DNA from: Pseudomonas gessardii
Lineage (GTDB): Bacteria; Pseudomonadota; Gammaproteobacteria; Pseudomonadales; Pseudomonadaceae
Length of the DNA stretch: 64,000 nt
Reading direction: 5' to 3'
NCBI RefSeq assembly: GCF_001983165.1
Contig: NZ_MNPU01000003.1
Location: 1 to 64,000 of the forward strand
The notes below the pieces were generated by a model that was not told the DNA's origin, did not search any database, and was given only the letters and a program-made list of their open reading frames with translations. Within the stretch, counting starts at the first letter, position 1. The number at the start of each line of letters is the position of its first letter. Below are positions 1 through 7,964 of the stretch, piece after piece. The position numbers and the translations under genes were made by a program.

Positions 1-347
1 CAGAACCAGCTGTACTGGAAGCCTTGCAGATGGGTGAGCCGATACTCTTGCCAGAGCAGGGCCAAGGTGACGCCGGGGCGACGTAACTCGGCATGGACAT
101 GAGCCCAGTCCGGCATCGGACGTTGATCGCTGGGAACCGTCGGCGCTGGCGGGAATAGACATCGCTCCAGTTCGGCGTCCGACAACTGCGTGGGCCAAGT
201 CAGGCCGCTGGCAGCAAAGCGATTGAGGTACTCACCGACGCTGGCTCGACCCACTTGCAAGCTGACAGCGACCTGGCGGGCAGATAGGCCGACCTCGAAT
301 TTGAGACGTAGCACTTCCCTAATTTTACGCATGGATAACCGCTCCAC
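1..347 (-). CDS. istA: IS21-family transposase IstA, N-terminal part
   Basis: The minus-strand frame reads VERLSMRKIREVLRLKFEVG and continues to the window edge, about 115 residues. It opens with a helix-turn-helix of the IstA type (LSARQVAVSLQVGRASVGEY), used to bind the element ends; the DDE catalytic core would lie outside the window. A GTG at 347 is preceded by GAGAGG at good spacing and is chosen as start; the ATG at 332 is an alternative. The product would cut and join the IS ends together with the IstB ATPase, whose gene is not in view. The call is firm for family and weak on whether the full gene is intact. Confidence 0.75.
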   Translation of the reverse strand, partial: MERLSMRKIREVLRLKFEVGLSARQVAVSLQVGRASVGEYLNRFAASGLTWPTQLSDAELERCLFPPAPTVPSDQRPMPDWAHVHAELRRPGVTLALLWQEYRLTHLQGFQYSWF

Positions 348-418
348 GACGACCTCTCTGCTTCGATAAAAGAGGTCGATGGTAGTGAATTAATCCTGCG
401 TTGCTGCCTGCTTTAAGG

Positions 419-510
419 GTGGCCGGATGAGCGTGGAACGGGTGGCCGGATCACCGTGGAATCAGTGGCCGGATGTTCATGGAATAGGTGGCCGGATGGC
501 CGTGGAATCC
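419..510. repeat. Four tandem 23-bp repeats at the IS21 end
   Basis: Units begin at 419, 442, 465 and 488, each GTGGCCGGAT followed by four variable bases and (G/A)TGGAA plus two or three bases. The constant core with a variable centre fits multiple transposase-binding sites inside an IS21-family end. The array stops at the inferred element tip near 513. Confidence 0.8.
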
Positions 511-513
511 GCA

Positions 514-763
514 TCATGAATATATCGAGGATGAGCGTTTCAAGGTTGAGGCGTATCTCTGGCGTCGGCAAGTCAGGCACCGTTTGAAATTCGTCCTGCA
601 AGCGCTTGAGGGAACTGGCGGCCTCCTCAAGCGCCCAGGCCACCGCACCTTCACCCATCTTCAACACAGCATTGGTCAGATGATGCTGACCAATCACCGC
701 CTTGGAAAAAGCGTCCTCGACCGAGCCTTTTGGCTGCAGGTGAGAATAGAGATCAGTAGTCAA
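514..763 (-). pseudogene. Small unknown protein gene, cut by the IS21 element
   Basis: From a TTG start at 763 (GGGAG six bases upstream) the frame gives about 83 native residues (MTTDLYSHLQPKGSVEDAF...), then crosses 513 and continues into insertion-sequence DNA. The native part is soluble and rich in predicted helix, with an Ala/Leu/Glu-rich stretch in the middle and no signal peptide or membrane segment. I do not recognise the family. It is divergent from the oxygenase gene starting at 1070, with a perfect inverted repeat between them, so the two may share a regulator. The rest of the gene should lie beyond the far end of the IS, outside the window. Confidence 0.5.
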
Positions 764-839
764 ACGGTACTCCCTGTGAGTCGTAATGATTATTTATGTA
801 CGCATCACGCAGCCGCCCGTGGGGATCCAGCGCACTGTG

Positions 840-871
840 ATTGCAGTATAGCGTCGCGGTGATACTGCAAT
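840..871. promoter_or_regulatory. Perfect 10-bp inverted repeat between divergent genes
   Basis: Arms 840-849 (ATTGCAGTAT) and 862-871 (ATACTGCAAT) are exact reverse complements with a 12-bp spacer, so arm centres lie about two helical turns apart. It sits in the 306-bp gap between the minus-strand gene starting at 763 and the plus-strand oxygenase at 1070, a typical place for a dimeric repressor or activator site. No regulator gene is next to it. Apart from this repeat I see nothing else in 764-1069. Confidence 0.5.
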
Positions 872-1069
872 ACCAAAAACGCCGTCGAGCTTGGATGGAC
901 AGACCGGAGACTGGCCCGGGGCGAGGCCCTATCGTAAGTGGTGGTGTTTTTAAATCGAGAGCACCCAGACGTTGCGCCATGAGCGCTTCTGTCTGACGAC
1001 TGAAGGCCGCTGATCAGAGGCCTCTATTTTCGTATTCACTATGTGCACTCAAGCGAAGAGAGGATCTAC

Positions 1070-2134
1070 ATGTCTGCCCCTAAAAAGTGGATTCAAGCCA
1101 AAATCCAAAGCCTCGACCCAAGCAAGGATTACATTGAAATCTGGCGTTTATCGAACAGCTACGGGCTGAACGACTTCATGCAGAACTTCATCTACGCGTT
1201 GACCTTCCCTAATTTTGTCGTCACCGATTGGGGCTCCAGAGCGGTCTGGCGTGAAGACGGTGGCAAAGTCGTTTCACGGTCCACCTCGCGTGTAGAGCAG
1301 ACCGGCAGCGCCAATGCGCTGTGGTGGTTCTACGGTCCTGAAGACAGCCGCACCATCAAGTCGGTTGAAGGTATTAATAATCTTCATGCGCATTGGGCCA
1401 AGCAGTATCCCGGTGCCTTTTCTTATAATGACGATTACGTGTACGTCTGTGCATTCACCGCCATCACAATGCACCGTCTGAAGTTGAAGATGGGCGCCCC
1501 GGGCCTCTCCGAGAACGAGAAGATTGCCGCGCACTTGTTCTGGCGTGACATGTGCAAACTCTTCCGTGCTGAAAACGATCAGCCGATCACTGGTTACCCG
1601 GATAGTTTCGACGCGCTCGTGGAATTTTGCGAAGCCTTCGAAAATGCTCCAAAACCCAAGCTTGAACGTGGCAATCTCATTATCACGGCGATTCATGAGC
1701 AGTTTGTCTTCCGCTTCTTCCCCAAGGAGTTGCATTGGTTTGGCCATCAGTTACTGCGCGCCATGTCATTGACCACCACGCTCGACACCATGCAGGTCGA
1801 CCGCCCTGACCCCGCCGCGGCCCAGCTTTTGCCGCAACTGGCCGGCTACATGATGGGCATGATGGAAATGAATGCCGACGATCCGACTGAAGCCTATATC
1901 GAAGAGCGGATGAACATGTCCAGTGAAGATAAAGCCGAAGTGCGAAAGGGCATCCAGGCGCTGGACAAGCAATTCCCCGAGCATTACGTCGAAACGTACA
2001 AGAATGATCCTAAATTTGTCGGTTGCCCTTTTCATGCCGCTTTGGGCGATGGCGTTACACCGCAAAATGCAGCCGACAAACAAAGCATCAAGTCCATAGA
2101 GGCTCAGGTAGCGGCTTTGGGCGGCGACGAGTAA
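1070..2134 (+). CDS. MpaB/DUF2236-family (latex-clearing-protein-like) oxygenase
   Basis: A soluble protein of about 354 residues. The central block (HAHW, then DDYVYVCAFTAITMHRLKL and an Arg/Asp-rich stretch through LFRAENDQPITGYPDSFDAL) resembles the ER-bound oxygenase MpaB / rubber oxygenase (DUF2236) domain. Those relatives use a b-type haem for oxidative cleavage of unsaturated chains. The C-terminal third is Met/Glu-rich and low in recognisable motifs. The ATG at 1070 is preferred over an upstream GTG at 1043 because GAGAGGA sits seven bases before it. It is a single gene: the next gene converges on it across a strong hairpin at 2166-2185. Substrate unknown; in this neighbourhood an aromatic or terpenoid alkene is plausible. 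Family assignment moderate. Confidence 0.55.
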   Translation: MSAPKKWIQAKIQSLDPSKDYIEIWRLSNSYGLNDFMQNFIYALTFPNFVVTDWGSRAVWREDGGKVVSRSTSRVEQTGSANALWWFYGPEDSRTIKSVEGINNLHAHWAKQYPGAFSYNDDYVYVCAFTAITMHRLKLKMGAPGLSENEKIAAHLFWRDMCKLFRAENDQPITGYPDSFDALVEFCEAFENAPKPKLERGNLIITAIHEQFVFRFFPKELHWFGHQLLRAMSLTTTLDTMQVDRPDPAAAQLLPQLAGYMMGMMEMNADDPTEAYIEERMNMSSEDKAEVRKGIQALDKQFPEHYVETYKNDPKFVGCPFHAALGDGVTPQNAADKQSIKSIEAQVAALGGDE

Positions 2135-2165
2135 CGCCAACTCACCTTGTTGCCCTGCATGACAA

Positions 2166-2185
2166 TCAGCCCCGACAGGGGCTGA
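2166..2185. terminator. Bidirectional hairpin terminator
   Basis: TCAGCCCC (2166-2173) and GGGGCTGA (2178-2185) form a perfect 8-bp stem with a 4-base loop. It lies between the converging ends of the MpaB-like gene (2134) and the aldehyde dehydrogenase gene (2198). No long T run follows, so it may be a weak or shared terminator. Confidence 0.6.
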
Positions 2186-2197
2186 CTGCGTGGTGCA

Positions 2198-3679
2198 TTA
2201 AAAAGGGTAGTGGTGACCACCTGGCTGCCAGGTCACCCAGTGTGCGCGAGTGAATTCATCGACGGCATAATGACCGTTGAAACGCCCGAGCCCGGAGTTC
2301 TTTTCACCTCCGAAGGGCGCGTTTGGCTGGTCATCGACGGTGATGTCGTTGATGTGCGTCATGCCGGCGACGATGCCACGAGCGAACTGCAACCCGCGCG
2401 CCATGTCTTGGGTGAATACCGCACTGGACAACCCATACTCGCTGGCATTCGCAAGTCGCAGGGCGTGCGCTTCATCGTCGGCTATGAGCATTGGTAACAG
2501 TGGGCCAAATGTTTCATCTACCGCCAGGGCGTCATCGGCTTTTACGTTGCCGAAAACATGCGGTGGGAGCAACAGACCGTTGGCTGAAGCGCCGAACAGT
2601 TTAGTCAGGCCAGCGCTGTGTGCCTGATCAATCTTGCGTAACAGGCCATTCAATTGCGATTGATTGACGACAGGCCCAATCACGGTGTCCGCATCATTAG
2701 GGTTACCCACTTTCAGCTTGCTGACCCTCTCCACCACAAGTTCTGCAAACGCCGGGTATAAGGTGCGATCAACAATCACTCGGTTGACGCTCATGCATAT
2801 CTGCCCTTGATGCAGGAAACGGCCGACCACGGCTGCGTGAGCTGCCACTTCAACGTCGGCATCATTCAGCACCACCAGTGGCGCGTTACCACCGAGTTCA
2901 AGAGCAACGCGTTTGATGTGCTTGCCACCCGTGGCGATGCGCCCGACATTGCGCCCCACGTCCGTAGAACCGGTGAACGAGATCAGCCTGGGTACTCGAT
3001 GTTCCACGAAGGCGTCACCGATTTCCGATCCGGCGCCCACAACAACGTTGATGGTGCCCGCAGGGAAGCCCGCCGCCTCCAGTAGGTAGGCGATCAACAA
3101 TCCGCCGCTGACAGCGGTATCACTCGCAGGTTTCAGCACTACGGTATTACCTAATGCCAAGGCCGGAATAACGGAGCGCATGCTTAGATAAAGCGGAAAA
3201 TTCCATGGGCTGATCACCCCCACAACGCCAAGTGGATCACGGAACACAAAGCTCTGTTCGCCGGGCTTGTAGCTGGTCAAGATCCGACCCTCTACTTGCA
3301 TCGGCATGCTCGCGCATTCTCGGACCAGGTTCAGCGTGCTTTGCCACTCGATGCCAGCCTTGATTCGAGTGCTGCCCGACTCTTTGATGAGCCAGTCGAT
3401 AATTTCTTCACTGCGCTGCGCAACGATAACGGCAAGCTTTTCAAGCAACATAACCCGTTGGCCGGCGTGTAGCGCAGCCCACTCCAGCTGTGCCTTTTCG
3501 GCGGCCAGATAGGCTTCATCCAGATCGGCGACCGAGGCGAGCGGCATGTCCAACAGCAACTCGTTGTTGAAGGGGTTGCGGTTGTCCAGGCGTTTGGTTG
3601 AGCGACCTGGCTGCCAGCGGCCGTTAATGTATTGATGACCTTGAATGGCAAATGGAGCGGGTGCGTTCTGGTTGTTCAT
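2198..3679 (-). CDS. NAD(P)-dependent aryl-aldehyde dehydrogenase
   Basis: 493 residues, full length for the ALDH superfamily. The nucleotide-binding region with PWNFPLYLSMR and FTGSTDVGRNVGR is followed by the general-base motif LELGGNAP and the catalytic cysteine in HQGQICMSVNR. It resembles the benzaldehyde/vanillin-dehydrogenase type of ALDH, oxidising an aromatic aldehyde to the acid. It is the last gene of a minus-strand operon with a transporter, FAH-fold hydrolase, IclR regulator, flavin hydroxylase and extradiol dioxygenase. It could instead oxidise the semialdehyde made by ring cleavage, as HpaE does. A close but broken paralogue lies at 11358-12746. Function as ALDH is firm; substrate is inferred. 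Confidence 0.88.
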   Translation of the reverse strand: MNNQNAPAPFAIQGHQYINGRWQPGRSTKRLDNRNPFNNELLLDMPLASVADLDEAYLAAEKAQLEWAALHAGQRVMLLEKLAVIVAQRSEEIIDWLIKESGSTRIKAGIEWQSTLNLVRECASMPMQVEGRILTSYKPGEQSFVFRDPLGVVGVISPWNFPLYLSMRSVIPALALGNTVVLKPASDTAVSGGLLIAYLLEAAGFPAGTINVVVGAGSEIGDAFVEHRVPRLISFTGSTDVGRNVGRIATGGKHIKRVALELGGNAPLVVLNDADVEVAAHAAVVGRFLHQGQICMSVNRVIVDRTLYPAFAELVVERVSKLKVGNPNDADTVIGPVVNQSQLNGLLRKIDQAHSAGLTKLFGASANGLLLPPHVFGNVKADDALAVDETFGPLLPMLIADDEAHALRLANASEYGLSSAVFTQDMARGLQFARGIVAGMTHINDITVDDQPNAPFGGEKNSGLGRFNGHYAVDEFTRAHWVTWQPGGHHYPF

Positions 3680-3722
3680 TTAGGCGACTCGATCAATTTA
3701 ATGGATTGACTTCCCTGCAAAA

Positions 3723-4571
3723 TCAGGTGCGCATCCAGGCGCGGCCCCAGGAGTTAAGAGTGTGCTCACTCTGCGGCCATACGCCGGCTTCACGGTCTGC
3801 TGGCGCCAGTTCAAGTTCGGCCGAGAATTCCAGTCGGTTCCGATCGGCATCGACCACCATGAAAAACAGATTGTTGCCCGGACCATGACGGCCAGGGCCG
3901 AAGAAAATGCTGATGCGCTCCTTGGCAAACCGGTCGCCCCAATCACGAATGTCATTCCACTCATTGGTTTCGTAACAATGGTGGTCCCATTCATTCTTCG
4001 ACCCACGGAAAAAGGCGAGGGAGTGATGCTCGTCGTCGGAGCGCAGGAAACACACCATGAGCTGGCCGGTTTCCTGGTCGACCACGTTGTCGGAAATGGT
4101 GAAGCCAACGGTGTTGACGTAAAAGTCGATAATCGTCTCAAGCTCGGTGGTTTGGAACACAACGTGCTGCAACCTCGACGGCATGCCTTGCAGTTCAGCA
4201 CTTGTATCGGGAAGTACTACGCCGAATATTGTCTGGCGACCCTGTGGATCCCGAATGGCAAACGCGCCTGGCTCAAGTAAAGGCGAGGTCACCGGATCCA
4301 TCTGGCATTCACGCTCAATCAGGTTCTGACGCAGCGCTTCCAGTTTGGCGTTGGAGTGGAGGTTGAAGGCAGCGGCCAGCAGGCCGCTATGGTCGGCTGG
4401 CGAAATGATTGCCGCTCGTTTCGGCCCCCGCATCACCTGGCTGCCATCTGCTTGTGGCGATGCGCGCATGTCCATCATTCGCGTATAAAAATCTACCTGG
4501 CGTTGAGGTTCTTTGCTTGCCAGGTGCAGGTAGCACAGTTGAGCAGGGGTCGAAGTCTGGAGGGTCGTCAT
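3723..4571 (-). CDS. Two-domain VOC-fold extradiol catecholic dioxygenase
   Basis: 282 residues with two vicinal-oxygen-chelate repeats, the size of type I extradiol dioxygenases. Candidate Fe(II)/Mn ligands in the second domain are H136 (LQHVVF), H197 or H198 (WDHHCYE) and E248 (NRLEFSAE). The HHSLAFF motif at 182-188 matches the second-sphere histidine region of BphC/HPCD-type enzymes. It would open a catechol ring next to the diol, giving a semialdehyde or hydroxymuconate product. The ATG at 4571 is chosen because GGAG lies six bases upstream. It starts 14 bases after the flavin hydroxylase gene, which would supply the catechol. The exact catechol cannot be read from sequence. Confidence 0.8.
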   Translation of the reverse strand: MTTLQTSTPAQLCYLHLASKEPQRQVDFYTRMMDMRASPQADGSQVMRGPKRAAIISPADHSGLLAAAFNLHSNAKLEALRQNLIERECQMDPVTSPLLEPGAFAIRDPQGRQTIFGVVLPDTSAELQGMPSRLQHVVFQTTELETIIDFYVNTVGFTISDNVVDQETGQLMVCFLRSDDEHHSLAFFRGSKNEWDHHCYETNEWNDIRDWGDRFAKERISIFFGPGRHGPGNNLFFMVVDADRNRLEFSAELELAPADREAGVWPQSEHTLNSWGRAWMRT

Positions 4572-4585
4572 GGAAAACTCCGCGA

Positions 4586-6241
4586 TCAAAGAGTAACTGG
4601 GGAATGGGCGGTATTGGCAGCCGCGACGGCGACTGTCGTAGCCTGTGCAATGCCCAACAAGGACTGAAGAGCCAGAGCTGTTTCTGACTCCTGAGCCTGG
4701 TCAAATATGGCGGCGACATAGCGGTCGGGACGTAGCAGCAGGAAGGTGCTGGCCTCGGCAAACAGTGCGCTTAACTCACCGTTGCGATCATGTACGATCG
4801 TGAGTCCCGCCAAAGGGGGCGGAAGCGGAGCGTCTTGTGGAATGATCACGATGCGCTTGGCATCCAGGTGGGTCCAGAGCAGGTGCTGCAGTTGATCCAT
4901 GCGTTGGCTGCGCAGATCGCCATATTGAATCAAGGCAAAGCCCGGGCCGATGTGCTCATCCAACAGTTGCGCGCAGCCGTGAGAGTCGAAAAGAGTCGGC
5001 TGCGGCAGCATGGTCCCGGCGCGCAGGTTGCCGGCCTTACCTTGGGATAACACCAGGCCCTGGGTAAAACGAGGCTTTGGTTTAAACTTCATTTGCAGAA
5101 AGTAATCGCGCAGAGGCGGGATCAGCCCGATCACGCGGAAGGTGCTGGTAATGAGTTTGGCGCGCAAGGCTGAAGCCGGCGCCATGACCACCCCGAGATT
5201 CAGCGCCAGCTTGATCAGCGCCCAGGCATGATCGCGGCGTTCGCTTTCATAGGTCTCGAGGGCGCTTTTCGCCATTTGTCCCCGGAGTACCGCCACAAGT
5301 TTCCAGGCGATGTTATGCGCATCACGCACACCACTGTTCATGCCTTGGCCCGCATAGGGTGGGGTCAGGTGCGCAGCGTCACCGGCGAGAAAAACACGAC
5401 CTTCCTGCCAGCGAGAGGCAACCCTGGCGTGGAAGGTGTAGACCACTTTGCGCACCAGCGAATAAGCTTTTTCACCCCGGAACGGCCGCAGCAAGTTGCC
5501 AAGGCTAGCGTCGCTGAGCATTTGCTCATCAGTCTCGTCGTCTTTGAGCATGAACTCGAAGCGACGTGTCTGATGAGGGCCGGGCACTTCTACGACAGGT
5601 CGCTGCGCGTCGCAATACACACGAGTCTGCCAGAACGGGTCATCGTCCTGATCCAGATCCACGACCAACCATCGGGACTTGAAGCTGGAACCCACCATAT
5701 CGATACCCAGTTGTTTTCGAACCGGGCTTCTGCCGCCATCACAGGCAACCATGTACTGGGCGTGCACCTCAACCGTGTCACCGGCCGCATTTTGTATTCG
5801 AGCGAGAACGCCTGAGGCGTTCTGTGTGAAGTCGATCAGTTCATGGCAGAAAAGCGGAGTCAGGCTAGGGAAACGCTCCATACCTTGCATCAGCGTGCGT
5901 TCGAACAGGGGTTGCCTGAACGCATTGCGTTTGGGGTAGCCGTATTGCTTGCCGACAGGTTCGACCTTGCCAAAGCAACGTCCCCCTGGCTTGTCGAAGT
6001 AGTGAACGCCGTAGCCTTTGACGACGTCAGCCAACACGGCTTCATCCAGCCCGGCTGCCTGCATGGTTCGCAGCGACTCATCGTCGATCGAAACGGCACG
6101 CGGTTCAGTCACGGTGCCGGCTTTACGATCAAGAATGGTCGTACGCACGCCGGCCTGTCCGAGGAGGTTGGCCAACGTGAGTCCTGTCGGGCCGGCACCG
6201 ATAATCAGTACGTCAGTATTCACGGGTGTAAGGGTTGTCAT
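4586..6241 (-). CDS. FAD-dependent aromatic hydroxylase (MhpA-like)
   Basis: 551 residues. The FAD ADP-binding motif GAGPTG is at 15-20, the DG motif appears in VACDGGRSPVRKQLG, and the ribityl-binding motif in FLAGDAAHLTPPYAGQG. Length and motif spacing match the MhpA / 3-(3-hydroxyphenyl)propionate hydroxylase branch of class A flavoprotein monooxygenases, including a thioredoxin-like C-terminal extension. These use NAD(P)H and O2 to add an ortho hydroxyl to a phenol. The start has GAGGGA before it. The gene lies between the IclR regulator (30-base gap) and the extradiol dioxygenase, consistent with catechol formation followed by cleavage. Substrate may be a hydroxyphenyl-alkanoate or a simpler phenol. 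Confidence 0.85.
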   Translation of the reverse strand: MTTLTPVNTDVLIIGAGPTGLTLANLLGQAGVRTTILDRKAGTVTEPRAVSIDDESLRTMQAAGLDEAVLADVVKGYGVHYFDKPGGRCFGKVEPVGKQYGYPKRNAFRQPLFERTLMQGMERFPSLTPLFCHELIDFTQNASGVLARIQNAAGDTVEVHAQYMVACDGGRSPVRKQLGIDMVGSSFKSRWLVVDLDQDDDPFWQTRVYCDAQRPVVEVPGPHQTRRFEFMLKDDETDEQMLSDASLGNLLRPFRGEKAYSLVRKVVYTFHARVASRWQEGRVFLAGDAAHLTPPYAGQGMNSGVRDAHNIAWKLVAVLRGQMAKSALETYESERRDHAWALIKLALNLGVVMAPASALRAKLITSTFRVIGLIPPLRDYFLQMKFKPKPRFTQGLVLSQGKAGNLRAGTMLPQPTLFDSHGCAQLLDEHIGPGFALIQYGDLRSQRMDQLQHLLWTHLDAKRIVIIPQDAPLPPPLAGLTIVHDRNGELSALFAEASTFLLLRPDRYVAAIFDQAQESETALALQSLLGIAQATTVAVAAANTAHSPVTL

Positions 6242-6270
6242 TTTTATTCCCTCGGTGACCGCCGGGCTGG

Positions 6271-7092
6271 TCAGTCCAGTACTTCTGGTCTGTGCGCCAG
6301 CGCGGTCATGAGTTGTGAAAGATTGTCGGCAAGGGCGAGGATTTGCTGGCCTTGCACTTCATCCTGTTCGCTATCGCGTTGCGAGGTCGGGCGCACGCAG
6401 CTGATGCTGCCCACCACTTTGCCGTCGCCATCGAATATGGGGGCCGCGAGGCCAAAGACGTCAGCATCGACTTCGCTGGTGCTCAGCACATATCCCTGGC
6501 GGCGCAAGCGTTGGAGCGAGCGCCGGAACACCTCCCAAGTCTTGCCAAGGTTGCTGGACTCGATGTCACTCGGGTTTTCCAGAAACAGTTGGCTTTGATG
6601 CCGTGAGCCCATGTTGGCGAGGATCGCTTTAGAGGTCGCTCCCATGAACAAAGGTCTTGGCGATCCTCGCGAGTAGCTCACTTGGTTGGAAAGGTTGCCG
6701 GTTTGATGGATACAGACCACTTGATCCTTGAACAGCCGACACACCAACCAGGCTTGCTCGGCACCCCATTGCGGAAAGGTCGACTCCAGGGAGTGCGCCG
6801 CGCGTACCAACGGATCACTGACGCGCAGTTGGCGATCCCAGGTGATGATTCTCGCGCCCAGCGCATAGCGACCGGCCTCCACCTGAAACAGCAAATTGGC
6901 CTCGGCCAGTTCGCGTACATAACGGTAGGCAGTGGAGCGTGTGAACCCCAGCGCATTTCCCATCCCGTCGACCGTCCAGATGGGATGGTGCTCGGTGAAC
7001 AGGTCGAGAATTCGCAGCATCCGCTCCAGGCTGGAGCCTTTGCTGTCTGCCAGGTGCTCGGTGGTGTCTTCGGAATCAAACGGTTTTTGCAT
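6271..7092 (-). CDS. IclR-family transcriptional regulator (extradiol module)
   Basis: 273 residues. A winged helix-turn-helix occupies about residues 18-80 (SLERMLRILDLF...STAYRYVRELAE), followed by the IclR effector-binding domain with PRPLFMGATSKAIL near the middle. Such proteins sense aromatic acids and act as activators or repressors of nearby catabolic genes. It begins one base after the stop of the FAH-fold hydrolase gene, so it is translated within the operon it probably controls. A likely target is the region between the transporter (9326) and the FUSC gene, where an inverted repeat lies at 9422-9463. Effector unknown, probably the aromatic substrate or ring-cleavage product. Confidence 0.88.
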   Translation of the reverse strand: MQKPFDSEDTTEHLADSKGSSLERMLRILDLFTEHHPIWTVDGMGNALGFTRSTAYRYVRELAEANLLFQVEAGRYALGARIITWDRQLRVSDPLVRAAHSLESTFPQWGAEQAWLVCRLFKDQVVCIHQTGNLSNQVSYSRGSPRPLFMGATSKAILANMGSRHQSQLFLENPSDIESSNLGKTWEVFRRSLQRLRRQGYVLSTSEVDADVFGLAAPIFDGDGKVVGSISCVRPTSQRDSEQDEVQGQQILALADNLSQLMTALAHRPEVLD

Positions 7093-7093
7093 G

Positions 7094-7945
7094 TCAGCTC
7101 TCGTCTACAATACTGTTGCGCAGGATACCAATGCGCTCGATTTCGATTTCGACGATATCGCCCGGCTTCATCCAGACTGGTGGCTCGCGGAATGCACCAA
7201 CGCCGCCGGTGGTGCCGCTGACGATTACGTCTCCAGGGGCCAGTTCAGTGAACGCGGTGCAGTACTCGATCAACTTGCGCACATCGAAAATCATGTCGCT
7301 GGTGCGCGTGTGTTGCATCACTTCGCCGTTCAAACGAGTCGTCAGTTCCAGGTCCTGCGGGTCGACGATTTCATCGCTGGTGACCATCCATGGGCCGAAT
7401 CCACCGGTGGCCGGGAAGTTCTTCCCTGGAACAAACTGGATCGTGTGCTTCTGCCAGTCACGTACGCTGCCGTCGTTGTAGCAGGCATAGCCGGCGACGT
7501 AGTCCAAGGCGTCCTCCGGTTTGACGTGGCGAGCGGTCTTGCCGATCACCACGGCCAGTTCACCTTCGAAGTCAAGCTTGTGGGACACGGTTGGGCGAAC
7601 GATGGGCTGCAGGTGTGCGGTCTGGCTGTCGGCAAAGCGGGTGAAAATCATCGGGTAGGTCGGCATGTCCCGACCAGTCTCGCGCACATGCGTGGCGTAG
7701 TTGATCCCGATGCAGAGCACTTTGCCTGGGTTGGCAATGACCGGCAAAAAGGTGATTTCACTCAATGCCAGGCGAGGCAGGTCTTTCAGCGCATCAGCCC
7801 CCAGTTCGCTCAGTCGATTGCGCGCGATGGCTTCTTTGAGGTCCGCACCCAGGTGAGACTTGAGTGATTCCAGGTCAATGACGTGGTCACCTTTAACAAT
7901 GCCGTACGTGGAACGGTTTTGGTAAACGAAGCTTGCGATTTTCAT
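7094..7945 (-). CDS. FAH-family hydrolase/decarboxylase (ring-cleavage product)
   Basis: 283 residues from the ATG at 7945, which has AGAGGC upstream; the frame stays open further upstream but only into the transporter gene. The fumarylacetoacetase-like fold is shown by the metal-binding signature DFEGELAVVIGK, with further conserved segments INYATHVRE and NDGSVRDWQ and the C-terminal PGDVIVSGTTGGVG. Members hydrolyse acylpyruvates, or act as HpaG/MhpD-like decarboxylases or hydratases on meta-cleavage products. In this operon it would act after the extradiol dioxygenase. A second, only moderately similar FAH-fold gene lies in the gentisate module at 23376. Confidence 0.85.
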   Translation of the reverse strand: MKIASFVYQNRSTYGIVKGDHVIDLESLKSHLGADLKEAIARNRLSELGADALKDLPRLALSEITFLPVIANPGKVLCIGINYATHVRETGRDMPTYPMIFTRFADSQTAHLQPIVRPTVSHKLDFEGELAVVIGKTARHVKPEDALDYVAGYACYNDGSVRDWQKHTIQFVPGKNFPATGGFGPWMVTSDEIVDPQDLELTTRLNGEVMQHTRTSDMIFDVRKLIEYCTAFTELAPGDVIVSGTTGGVGAFREPPVWMKPGDIVEIEIERIGILRNSIVDES

Positions 7946-7964
7946 GGGTATGCCTCTGGTTGCA

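Larger units (their letters stand above)
1..513 (-). mobile_element. IS21-family insertion sequence, partial (one end plus start of istA)
   Basis: The minus strand carries the beginning of an IS21-type transposase gene. Upstream of it, four 23-bp repeats of the GTGGCCGGAT type lie close to the element end, which is the usual layout of IS21-family ends. The outer boundary is placed at 513, where the minus strand begins TGCGGATTCCACGG, matching TG...CA ends. The element runs off the left edge of the window. The reading frame starting at 763 runs across 513 into the element, so the element has interrupted that gene. The family call rests on the protein and the end repeats; the exact boundary is inferred. 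Confidence 0.75.

Noticed and set aside
419..510. Short regularly spaced repeats that could suggest a CRISPR array
   Set aside because: Only four 23-bp units with constant core and very short variable part, next to an IS21 transposase; they are the element end repeats.
753..980. Small minus-strand frame of 75 codons in the divergent gap
   Set aside because: It covers the inverted repeat and control region, has no ribosome site and no recognisable sequence.
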